Source: Cellvibrionales bacterium
Lineage (GTDB): Bacteria > Pseudomonadota > Gammaproteobacteria > Pseudomonadales > UBA7434
Reading direction: 5' to 3'
Assembly: GCA_018668095.1 (NCBI GenBank)
Contig: JABIQF010000115.1
Span: 1-5,501, forward strand
DNA length: 5,501 nucleotides
Positions 1 through 4,777 of the stretch are shown piece after piece. The notes under the pieces were generated by a model, which was not told the DNA's origin, did not search any database, and saw nothing but the letters and a program-made list of their open reading frames with translations. The translations under genes were made by a program, and so were the position numbers. The number at the start of each line of letters is the position of its first letter. Positions within the stretch are counted from its first letter, which is position 1.

Positions 1-88
1 ATGAAGATAAGTCATTAACAGTTAAAGACTTTTGCTATTTACCCTGTGCATTAACGAATTTCGTCCAAGCTGACTGATATTTAGCCGC
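1..88. other. Non-coding sequence downstream of pgsA
   Basis: AT-rich sequence after the pgsA stop codon up to the window edge. It holds only short symmetric elements: TTAAC-A-GTTAA at 15-25, AAAG-A-CTTT at 24-32 and ACGAA-T-TTCGT at 54-64. None is a GC-rich stem followed by a T-run in the pgsA direction, so I do not call a terminator. No tRNA is recognisable here, although tRNA genes commonly follow pgsA in E. coli and Pseudomonas; they could lie beyond the window edge. Confidence 0.5.
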
Positions 89-643
89 TTACATCGAGCC
101 TTTAAAGTCTGGCCATGCCGCCTTCAGGTAAATAATCATAGACCATAAAGTGAGAGCTGCCGCTAAATAGAGCGATACAAAGCCTACAATTTCTATACGG
201 CTGTCAACTACGCTGGTCTGCGTTAATAAAATGATAATTGAGATCATCTGCATGGTGGTTTTGAATTTACCCACATAAGAAACCGCGACGCTGGTGCGGT
301 TGCCTATTTCTGCCATCCACTCGCGCAATGCCGATATCACTATCTCTCGACCAATAATGATCATGGCTGGTATCGTAAACCAAGCGTAAGGATAGCGCTC
401 TAACAATACTACTAAGGCGATTGCGACCATCAGTTTGTCTGCTACAGGGTCAAGAAAAGCGCCAAAAGGGGTAGATTGGTTGAGCTTGCGAGCTAAGTAG
501 CCATCAAGCCAGTCGGTAAGGGCAGCGGTTGTAAATATCGCTGCCGCTGCAATACCTGTCCATGTATAGGGAAGGTAAAAGACGATAACCAAAATGGGGA
601 TCAGGAGAATGCGAAACAGTGTAAAGGCGTTTGGGATATTCAT
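89..643 (-). CDS. pgsA: CDP-diacylglycerol--glycerol-3-phosphate 3-phosphatidyltransferase (phosphatidylglycerophosphate synthase)
   Basis: PgsA makes phosphatidylglycerol phosphate from CDP-diacylglycerol and glycerol 3-phosphate at the inner membrane. This is the committed step to phosphatidylglycerol and cardiolipin. The 184-residue protein is close to the usual family length (about 180-200). It carries the complete CDP-alcohol phosphotransferase signature: D44-x2-D47-G48-x2-A51-R52-x8-G61-x3-D65-x3-D69, the metal- and substrate-binding acidic cluster. Hydrophobic membrane segments are visible at about 8-24, 29-43, 71-81, 89-105, 130-142 and 152-173. The N-terminus (MNIPNAFTLFRILLIP) matches the family start, so the ATG is well supported, although no clear Shine-Dalgarno sequence precedes it. 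It lies 141 bases downstream of uvrC on the same strand, the conserved uvrY-uvrC-pgsA order. All signature residues are present and the gene looks functional. Confidence 0.96.
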   Translation of the reverse strand: MNIPNAFTLFRILLIPILVIVFYLPYTWTGIAAAAIFTTAALTDWLDGYLARKLNQSTPFGAFLDPVADKLMVAIALVVLLERYPYAWFTIPAMIIIGREIVISALREWMAEIGNRTSVAVSYVGKFKTTMQMISIIILLTQTSVVDSRIEIVGFVSLYLAAALTLWSMIIYLKAAWPDFKGSM

Positions 644-676
644 TCAGTTAACAGCTTAAGTTCAAATAATGGTTTG

Positions 677-688
677 GGCGCTAGCGCC
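677..688. repeat. 12-bp perfect palindrome in the uvrC-pgsA gap
   Basis: GGCGCTAGCGCC is a perfect 12-bp palindrome, GC-rich in an otherwise AT-rich gap. It lies about 33 bases upstream of the pgsA ATG, downstream of the putative pgsA -10 element, so it would be inside the pgsA leader RNA. It could be a protein-binding site or a small stem; no known consensus is recognised. Confidence 0.5.
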
Positions 689-698
689 GATGGTGGAA

Positions 699-720
699 GC
701 ATAGCAATTATGCGACGCAT
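699..720. repeat. Two overlapping short inverted repeats near the putative pgsA promoter
   Basis: GCATA-GCAAT-TATGC (699-713) overlaps ATGCG-A-CGCAT (710-720). The two symmetric elements share their central bases and lie at the expected transcription start of the pgsA promoter candidate. They could form alternative stems or an operator. The arms are only 5 bp, so chance is possible. Confidence 0.35.
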
Positions 721-746
721 TATAGGCGACTATCTACCTATTTAAT
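719..746 (-). promoter_or_regulatory. Putative sigma-70 promoter for pgsA
   Basis: On the minus strand the gap contains a perfect TATAAT -10 hexamer (complement of 719-724). The best -35 candidate, ATTAAA (complement of 741-746, 16-base spacer), matches only 3 of 6 consensus bases, and there is no extended -10 TG. If real, it gives pgsA a transcript independent of uvrC with a leader of about 70 bases. Confidence 0.35.
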
Positions 747-784
747 CTATCTTTGTTAATAACGGCCATATAATTGTTCTTAAT

Positions 785-2659
785 TTAGCTTTTATGTAGC
801 TCTGCATGAATATCTTGGGCAATTTTTTTGCTAATACCGTCTACTTTCACGAGTTCATCAACAGTGGCGCGTTGGATATCTTGCCAGCCGCCAAAGTGAC
901 GCAATAAATCACGGCGACGCTTTGGTCCCACGCCGGGGATGTCTTGAAGCGGTGAGCTGGTTTTCTTTTTAGCGCGGCGTGCACGATGGCCAGTGATGGC
1001 AAAGCGATGCGCTTCGTCTCTCACTTGCTGTATAAGGTGTAAAGAGGGTGCGTCATTAGGTAGCGTTAAAGGATTATCTGCACTACCCACAAATAAGGTC
1101 TCTAGCCCAGGTTTGCGCGCTTCGCCTTTCGCTACACCAATAATGAGCACTTGATCTATTTGCAGTTCTTCAAGCACTTCAATGGCTTGGTTAATCTGTC
1201 CTTTACCACCATCAATTAATAAGATATCGGGCAGAACGCCTTCGCCTTTTTTAATGCGGGTGTATCGGCGCTCTACGGCTTGGCGCATAGCGGCGTAATC
1301 ATCGCCGCCGGTAATGCCTTCTATATTAAATTTGCGGTAGTCGCTTTTTTTAGCGCCTTCATGGGTAAAGACAACACAAGAGGCAACGGTTTGCTCGCCA
1401 CTGCTATGGCTTATATCAAAGCATTCAATGCGTTCAGGTAAGTCGGCCAGTTGTAAATCTTTTTGAAGTTTTTCAAAGCGATCACGCACTTGTTGACGGC
1501 TATTCACTCTGGCAGTTAGATTTTGATTAGCGGTTTCATTAGCCATGGTTAGCCAGCGTGCTCGACCACTGCGAACATTGCTAAGGATTTTAATTTGCTT
1601 ACCGCTACTTTCGGATAATGCTTCCGTTAACCCTTCTAGGCCAGAGGGCATTACGTTGGTAATAAGTTCTGAAGGAACGCTACCCAGTCCGCCACTCGAG
1701 GCAATATAGGCCTGTGAAATAAAGGCTTCTAGTAAGTCACTTTGACTCTCAATAAGCCCAAGGTTGGGGTAGTAACTGCGGCTGCCGAGCATGCGGCCAT
1801 GACGGACATATAACACTTGTATACAAGCGTGGCCCGAAGCTGTAGCGGCAGCAATAATGTCTATGTCGCCACGGCCATTATCAATATATTGCTTTTCTTG
1901 CACTACGCGTAAATGACTTATTTGATCTCGCTTTTCGGCGGCAACTTCAAATTCTAAATCGGCAGCGGCACTGTCCATTTCTTTTAAAATTTCGTTGGTT
2001 AAATCGTCATTGTGGCCTTGTAAGAACATGGTGGATTTACGCACCGTATCGGCATAATCTTTTTTATCTATTAAGTCGACACAGGGTGCTGAGCAGCGAC
2101 CAATTTGATGCTGTAAACAAGGACGTGAGCGATTTTTGAAAAAGCTGTCTTCGCACTGTCTTACCTTAAACATTTTTTGCAAAAGGCTTAAGCTTTCTCT
2201 AACGGCATATCTATTGGGGAAGGGGCCAAAATATTCTCCCTTAGCACGACGATTGCCTCTATGAAATGTTAGGCGTGGATATTCATGCGCGCTAGATAAA
2301 AAGATATAGGGGTAGGTTTTATCATCGCGCAGTAAAATATTATAAGGTGGACGCTCAGTTTTAATTAAGTTGTTTTCAAGAATCAGCGCTTCGGTTTCAC
2401 TGCCGGTAACGGTGACATCTATATGAAAAATTTTTCTTACTAAGGCTTCAGTTTTACTGCCGGGTATTTGCGGCCTAAAGTAACTGGCAAGACGTTTTTT
2501 AAGGTGCTTGGCTTTACCAATGTACAGATGTTTGCCATTGACATCGTACATTTGATAAACCCCAGGTTTCTGGCTACAGCTAGCCAGAAAAGACTGAGAG
2601 TCAAAAGCGGGTTTGTTGGTTTTTTCAGGCGGCGTGTCTGCCGCGGGAGAATCGCTCAA
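785..2659 (-). CDS. uvrC: UvrABC system protein C (excinuclease ABC subunit C)
   Basis: UvrC is the dual-incision nuclease of nucleotide excision repair; it joins the UvrB-DNA complex and cuts on both sides of the lesion. The 624-residue protein shows all domains in order. The N-terminal GIY-YIG nuclease (about 30-110) has G33-V-Y35, Y46-I-G48, R56 and E95. The cysteine cluster C169, C181, C189, C193 has spacing 12-8-4, the same as the cysteines reported to bind a 4Fe-4S cluster in E. coli UvrC. The UVR motif that contacts UvrB is at about 217-256. The RNase H-like C-terminal nuclease has D415, D454, D483 and H551, and tandem helix-hairpin-helix motifs occupy about 570-622. The start is TTG: no ATG or GTG lies between the gacA stop and the conserved FDSQSFL block at 19-25, and only a weak TGAG (2670-2673) precedes it. 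This gives an N-terminus about 14-16 residues longer than in E. coli. It lies 39 bases after gacA, a probable operon. Confidence 0.97.
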   Translation of the reverse strand: MSDSPAADTPPEKTNKPAFDSQSFLASCSQKPGVYQMYDVNGKHLYIGKAKHLKKRLASYFRPQIPGSKTEALVRKIFHIDVTVTGSETEALILENNLIKTERPPYNILLRDDKTYPYIFLSSAHEYPRLTFHRGNRRAKGEYFGPFPNRYAVRESLSLLQKMFKVRQCEDSFFKNRSRPCLQHQIGRCSAPCVDLIDKKDYADTVRKSTMFLQGHNDDLTNEILKEMDSAAADLEFEVAAEKRDQISHLRVVQEKQYIDNGRGDIDIIAAATASGHACIQVLYVRHGRMLGSRSYYPNLGLIESQSDLLEAFISQAYIASSGGLGSVPSELITNVMPSGLEGLTEALSESSGKQIKILSNVRSGRARWLTMANETANQNLTARVNSRQQVRDRFEKLQKDLQLADLPERIECFDISHSSGEQTVASCVVFTHEGAKKSDYRKFNIEGITGGDDYAAMRQAVERRYTRIKKGEGVLPDILLIDGGKGQINQAIEVLEELQIDQVLIIGVAKGEARKPGLETLFVGSADNPLTLPNDAPSLHLIQQVRDEAHRFAITGHRARRAKKKTSSPLQDIPGVGPKRRRDLLRHFGGWQDIQRATVDELVKVDGISKKIAQDIHAELHKS

Positions 2660-2698
2660 GGTTAAATTCTCATTGTTAAGCGATGCGTTCGCGCAGGT

Positions 2699-3415
2699 TT
2701 ACTTTGACGTTGTGTCCGTATCATTATTGCTTGAGTTATTAATGCGGTTGTCGACATTCGTGCTGGCGCTCGCAGTGGTGTTTTCTGGTTCAATCATTGT
2801 GTGCCTAAGGGCTAAAAGCGTCAACTCAACATCGCTGTTCAAGTCGAGCTTTTCAAATACACGTTGTTTATAAATGCTAACCGTTTTAGCGGCAATGCCA
2901 AGTTTGCTGGCAATCTCGGGTGCTTGATAGCACTCGACAAGCATAAGTGCGACTTGCAGTTCACGCTCACTCAATGCATCAAAGGGGTTTTCATTCGTGT
3001 TACTGCCCATTTCTGCAACGCGACGAGCAACTTCGGTAGAAAGATAAGCCTCGCCACGATAGACGGTCTTAATCGCTTCTACTAAATCATCAACGCCTAC
3101 ATCTTTCGTCACATAACCCATAGCGCCAGCGCGAATAAACATGCCGGGGTAGGTGCCATCGTTATAGCCAGATAGACCAATAACCTTAGTTGATGGTCTG
3201 TGTGCAAGAATACGCTTAGTGGCTTCGAGTCCGCCAATGCCGGGCATGCGAACATCCATTAACACCACGTCGGGTGGATCTTGCTTCACTAGTTTTACTG
3301 CGCTTTCACCGGTTTTTGCTTCACCGCTAATGGCAATGTCTTCTACCTCGCTGAGTACGAGTGTAAAGCTGTGACGAACCATGTCGTGATCGTCGGCAAT
3401 GAGTACCTTAATCAA
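2699..3415 (-). CDS. gacA: GacA/UvrY-family response regulator (NarL/FixJ type)
   Basis: Response regulator paired in relatives with the hybrid kinase GacS/BarA. It activates small RNAs that titrate CsrA/RsmA and so controls virulence, secretion, carbon storage and motility. From the preferred start the protein has 238 residues. The receiver domain (1-120) has acidic pocket D8-D9, phosphoacceptor D54 (as in UvrY and GacA), S82 and K104. A LuxR-type helix-turn-helix covers about 146-206 (LSERELQ at 148-154; recognition helix AAKTVSIYKQRVFEKL at 175-190; DVELTLLALRH at 195-205). I place the start at the TTG whose complement is 3413-3415. It gives the canonical MIKVLIADDHD and is preceded by GAGGAAGGA at ideal distance. 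An upstream in-frame TTG at 3434-3436 would translate that Shine-Dalgarno sequence. Residues 211-238 form an Asn/Thr/Ser-rich tail absent from the roughly 214-218-residue GacA and UvrY. First gene of a likely gacA-uvrC(-pgsA) operon. The name uvrY would be equally apt. Confidence 0.93.
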   Translation of the reverse strand: MIKVLIADDHDMVRHSFTLVLSEVEDIAISGEAKTGESAVKLVKQDPPDVVLMDVRMPGIGGLEATKRILAHRPSTKVIGLSGYNDGTYPGMFIRAGAMGYVTKDVGVDDLVEAIKTVYRGEAYLSTEVARRVAEMGSNTNENPFDALSERELQVALMLVECYQAPEIASKLGIAAKTVSIYKQRVFEKLDLNSDVELTLLALRHTMIEPENTTASASTNVDNRINNSSNNDTDTTSK

Positions 3416-3418
3416 AAT

Positions 3419-3427
3419 TCCTTCCTC
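3419..3427 (-). promoter_or_regulatory. Shine-Dalgarno sequence deciding the gacA TTG start
   Basis: The minus strand reads GAGGAAGGA here, followed by ATT and then TTG at 3415-3413. The AGGA core sits 7 bases from this TTG. The only other in-frame start candidate, the TTG at 3436-3434, lies upstream of the site and has no purine-rich sequence before it. This supports the downstream start. Confidence 0.8.
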
Positions 3428-3433
3428 GTTTAT

Positions 3434-3480
3434 CAATCACTAGCGGTCCATTATGCTGTTCAGGCGTGACCTAGCGATTG
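3434..3480. repeat. Inverted repeat / potential leader hairpin just upstream of the gacA ribosome binding site
   Basis: On the plus strand CAATCACTAG (3434-3443) faces CTAGCGATTG (3471-3480). The ten-base arms have one mismatch, which becomes a G-U pair in gacA leader RNA. Three more pairs form inside (3446-3448 with 3468-3470) after a two-base bulge, leaving a 19-base loop. The arm ends 6 bases before the Shine-Dalgarno sequence. It could be an RNA stem affecting ribosome access or a DNA operator; no known consensus is recognised. Confidence 0.5.
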
Positions 3481-3540
3481 AAATTTCAAAAAATCCCTGA
3501 AAATCTATAAATGTTTATGCCTGAGTCATTTATCTGATTG

Positions 3541-3570
3541 ATTATAGGGTTATTAATGCTCCCATTGCCA
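3541..3570 (-). promoter_or_regulatory. Putative sigma-70 promoter for gacA-uvrC
   Basis: The minus strand has a perfect TATAAT -10 hexamer (complement of 3541-3546). The best -35 candidate is TGGCAA (complement of 3565-3570) at an 18-base spacing, matching 3 of 6 consensus bases. Transcription would begin near 3534, giving a leader of roughly 120 bases that includes the inverted repeat at 3434-3480. The weak -35 suggests that an activator may be needed, but that is inference. Confidence 0.4.
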
Positions 3571-3625
3571 CCGCATTATGTCCATAAAAAAAGTGTTAGA
3601 GACCTTTGTCCTGTCACTTAAACCA

Positions 3626-3650
3626 TAAGCCTTGCTTAATCGACGGCTTA
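3626..3650. repeat. Inverted repeat TAAGCC-N13-GGCTTA with nested direct repeat
   Basis: Perfect 6-bp arms at 3626-3631 and 3645-3650. A direct repeat GCTTAAT (3634-3640 and 3646-3652, 12 bases start to start) overlaps the loop and the right arm. It is the first of four symmetric elements in this gap. No T-run follows on either strand, so a terminator is not supported. Confidence 0.4.
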
Positions 3651-3661
3651 ATAAATGCTAG

Positions 3662-3677
3662 ATAGCAATCTTGCTAT
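3662..3677. repeat. 16-bp inverted repeat ATAGCAA-TC-TTGCTAT
   Basis: Perfect 7-bp arms (3662-3668, 3671-3677) separated by two bases, the tightest symmetric element in the gap. The geometry resembles a binding site for a dimeric helix-turn-helix regulator, spanning about one and a half helical turns. It does not match a consensus I know, and the loop is too short for a stable RNA hairpin unless the terminal pairs open. Confidence 0.5.
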
Positions 3678-3681
3678 GACC

Positions 3682-3711
3682 ACTAATGAGCAAAGAATGC
3701 GCTCACTTAGT
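3682..3711. repeat. Stem-loop ACTAATGAGC / GCTCA-C-TTAGT
   Basis: Arms 3682-3691 and 3701-3711 pair over ten bases with a single bulged C (3706) and a nine-base loop. It begins five bases after the previous inverted repeat. No poly-T tract follows on the plus strand (TCAAAAGTTG comes next), and none is obvious on the minus strand, so it is not a standard intrinsic terminator. It may be an RNA fold or an operator. Confidence 0.45.
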
Positions 3712-3749
3712 CAAAAGTTGCTAAAAATAATGGCGTGAATCCTATAAAC

Positions 3750-3769
3750 ATGCCCGCTGAATAGGGCAT
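3750..3769. repeat. Inverted repeat ATGCCC-N8-GGGCAT upstream of map
   Basis: Perfect 6-bp arms at 3750-3755 and 3764-3769 with an eight-base spacer. The right arm overlaps the -35 position of the proximal map promoter candidate, and the element lies just downstream of a second TATAAA at 3743-3748. That position suits an operator; no known regulator motif is assigned. Confidence 0.45.
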
Positions 3770-3790
3770 TAGCTGACGGTTTCGTATAAA
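3763..3790 (+). promoter_or_regulatory. Putative promoter for map
   Basis: TATAAA at 3785-3790 is a 5-of-6 -10 match and lies about 100 bases before the map ATG. The -35 region (AGGGCA, 3763-3768, 16-base spacer) matches poorly. An alternative is TATAAA at 3743-3748 with TTGCTA at 3718-3723, but its 19-base spacer is long. One of these probably serves map and perhaps glnD. Confidence 0.3.
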
Positions 3791-3880
3791 ATCCTCCTTT
3801 TTGCTGCTCTTCTCTTTAAAGATGTAGCAGAGCTAATCCATTTTTGGCTTCCTCTGAATACTCTCAAGGCGGTCGCTGTC

Positions 3881-3885
3881 GGAAG
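3881..3885 (+). promoter_or_regulatory. map Shine-Dalgarno site
   Basis: GGAAG lies 7 bases before the ATG at 3893 and supports that start over the in-frame ATG at codon 4. The complementary CTTCC at 3848-3852 could pair with it in the leader RNA, but a five-base stem with a 28-base loop is weak. Confidence 0.65.
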
Positions 3886-3892
3886 ATAAAAT

Positions 3893-4666
3893 ATGAGCAC
3901 GATGATTAAAACGGCTGTTGAACTAGACAAAATGCGAGTGGCGGGTCGTTTGGCAGCCGAAGTGCTTGAGATGATTGGCGATCATGTCGTGCCCGGTATC
4001 TCAACCGGCGAGCTCGATCGTATTTGTCATGAGTATATTGTCAATACGCAAGATGCTATTCCTGCGCCATTGAATTACAACGGCTTTCCTAAATCTATTT
4101 GCACATCGGTGAATCAGGTGGTGTGTCACGGTATTCCCGCCGATAAAAAAGTGCTCAAAGTGGGCGATATTATCAATATCGATATTACCGTTATCAAAGA
4201 TGGCTATCACGGTGATACCAGTAAGATGTTTGTAGTGGGTGATGTTCCTGCGCATGCCAGTCGCTTAATTGAAGTGACACAAGAGTGTTTGTATTTAGGT
4301 ATAGAAACGGTAAAGCCCGGTGCCACTTTAGGTGATATCGGTCATGTTATTTATCAGCATGCCTCTAAGCACTACTACAGTATCGTTAGAGAGTATTGCG
4401 GTCATGGTATTGGCGCAGTGTTTCATGAAGATCCCCAAATTCTGCACTATGGTAATCCTGGTAAAGGCATGGTTTTGCAAGAGGGTATGACATTTACTAT
4501 TGAGCCGATGTTAAACGCCGGTAAAAGACATGTAAAGTTGAACCGCCGAGATGGTTGGACCGTAGAAACAAAAGATGGTCGGTTATCGGCACAGTGGGAG
4601 CATACGTTGGCCGTGACAGCGACGGGCGTTGAAGTGCTAACCGCACGTAGCGAAGAATCATTCTAA
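3893..4666 (+). CDS. map: Methionine aminopeptidase, type I
   Basis: Cytosolic dinuclear-metal enzyme that removes the initiator methionine from new proteins when the second residue is small, after deformylation. The 257-residue protein has the single pita-bread fold of type Ia enzymes (E. coli: 264 residues), without an N-terminal zinc-finger extension. All metal ligands are present: D97 (NIDIT), D108 (HGDTS), H171 (CGHGIG), E204 (IEPM) and E236 (QWEHT). The catalytic or substrate histidines H79 (CHGIP) and H178 (FHEDP) are also present. E236 is offset by one from E. coli E235 because of a one-residue insertion at about 212-220. The KMRVAGRLAAEVLEMI block at 13-28 is nearly identical to E. 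coli. The ATG is supported by GGAAG 7 bases upstream and by alignment of IKT at residues 5-7. It is followed by glnD on the same strand, as in E. coli and Pseudomonas. In those genomes rpsB is the divergent neighbour; here it is gacA. Confidence 0.98.
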   Translation: MSTMIKTAVELDKMRVAGRLAAEVLEMIGDHVVPGISTGELDRICHEYIVNTQDAIPAPLNYNGFPKSICTSVNQVVCHGIPADKKVLKVGDIINIDITVIKDGYHGDTSKMFVVGDVPAHASRLIEVTQECLYLGIETVKPGATLGDIGHVIYQHASKHYYSIVREYCGHGIGAVFHEDPQILHYGNPGKGMVLQEGMTFTIEPMLNAGKRHVKLNRRDGWTVETKDGRLSAQWEHTLAVTATGVEVLTARSEESF

Positions 4667-4673
4667 TACGGTT

Positions 4674-4702
4674 TTAATGGTTCAAAATGTTCCTTAATGG
4701 TT
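4674..4702 (+). repeat. Direct repeat TTAATGGTT, 20-bp period
   Basis: TTAATGGTT occurs at 4674-4682 and 4694-4702, exactly 20 bases apart, just after the map stop codon. The period is close to two helical turns, so tandem binding by a regulator is possible. With only two 9-base copies in AT-rich sequence, chance is also plausible. Confidence 0.35.
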
Positions 4703-4712
4703 TCCGATTGCT

Positions 4713-4730
4713 AGTGGTCTAATGACCTCT
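4713..4730. repeat. Small stem-loop in the map-glnD gap
   Basis: AG-T-GGTC (4713-4719), loop TAAT, GACC-T-CT (4724-4730) forms a short stem with one T-T mismatch. The nearest T-rich stretch (4749-4761) begins about 18 bases later, so it does not look like an intrinsic terminator. Readthrough from map to glnD remains plausible. Confidence 0.35.
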
Positions 4731-4777
4731 GGCCAATCCTAATTGATATTTTTAATTTTTTGACTGGCTCTAATTTC

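Larger units (their letters stand above)
3437..3892. other. Divergent non-coding control region between gacA and map
   Basis: About 456 bases without a convincing gene, between the leftward gacA leader and the rightward map start. The left part holds the gacA hairpin and promoter candidate. The part 3626-3769 holds four inverted repeats in 144 bases. The right part holds the map promoter candidates, a perfect TCTTTAAAGA palindrome (3813-3822) and the map Shine-Dalgarno site. Tiny plus-strand reading frames of 16 codons (3578-3628) and 20 codons (3676-3738) exist but lack ribosome binding sites. In many relatives rpsB lies on the far side of a region like this, and no rpsB sequence is visible here. 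Confidence 0.6.

Noticed and set aside
1..88. Possible tRNA after pgsA
   Set aside because: The conserved neighbourhood led me to look for tRNA-Gly, -Cys or -Leu. No T-loop GTTCGA-type sequence or acceptor stem is present in these 88 bases.
701..708. Shared ATAGCAAT motif at 701-708 and 3662-3669 as a common operator
   Set aside because: ATAGCAA also occurs inside glnD (4973-4979) and its complement at 32-38, so the sharing is compatible with chance in AT-rich DNA.
2468..3085. Plus-strand open frames opposite uvrC and gacA (2468-2665, 2613-2873, 2864-3085)
   Set aside because: They lie antisense to well-supported genes, overlap one another, show no recognisable domain and are explained by the coding constraints of the opposite strand.
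3547..3576. Sigma-54 promoter upstream of gacA suggested by TGGCA on the minus strand
   Set aside because: The GG and GC doublets are 8 bases apart instead of the required 10, so the -24/-12 geometry fails.
3578..3628. 16-codon frame MSIKKVLETFVLSLKP in the gacA-map gap
   Set aside because: There is no Shine-Dalgarno sequence before the ATG, it has no recognised similarity, and a frame this short is expected by chance.
3437..3892. LexA (SOS) box controlling gacA-uvrC
   Set aside because: No CTGT-N8-ACAG site was found in the region. CTGTTCAGG at 3456-3464 shares only half of the motif.
4001..4255. Minus-strand open frame within map
   Set aside because: It is antisense to a fully conserved methionine aminopeptidase and encodes no recognisable family.
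4713..4761. Intrinsic terminator between map and glnD
   Set aside because: The stem is short with a mismatch, and the T-rich stretch starts about 18 bases after it rather than immediately.
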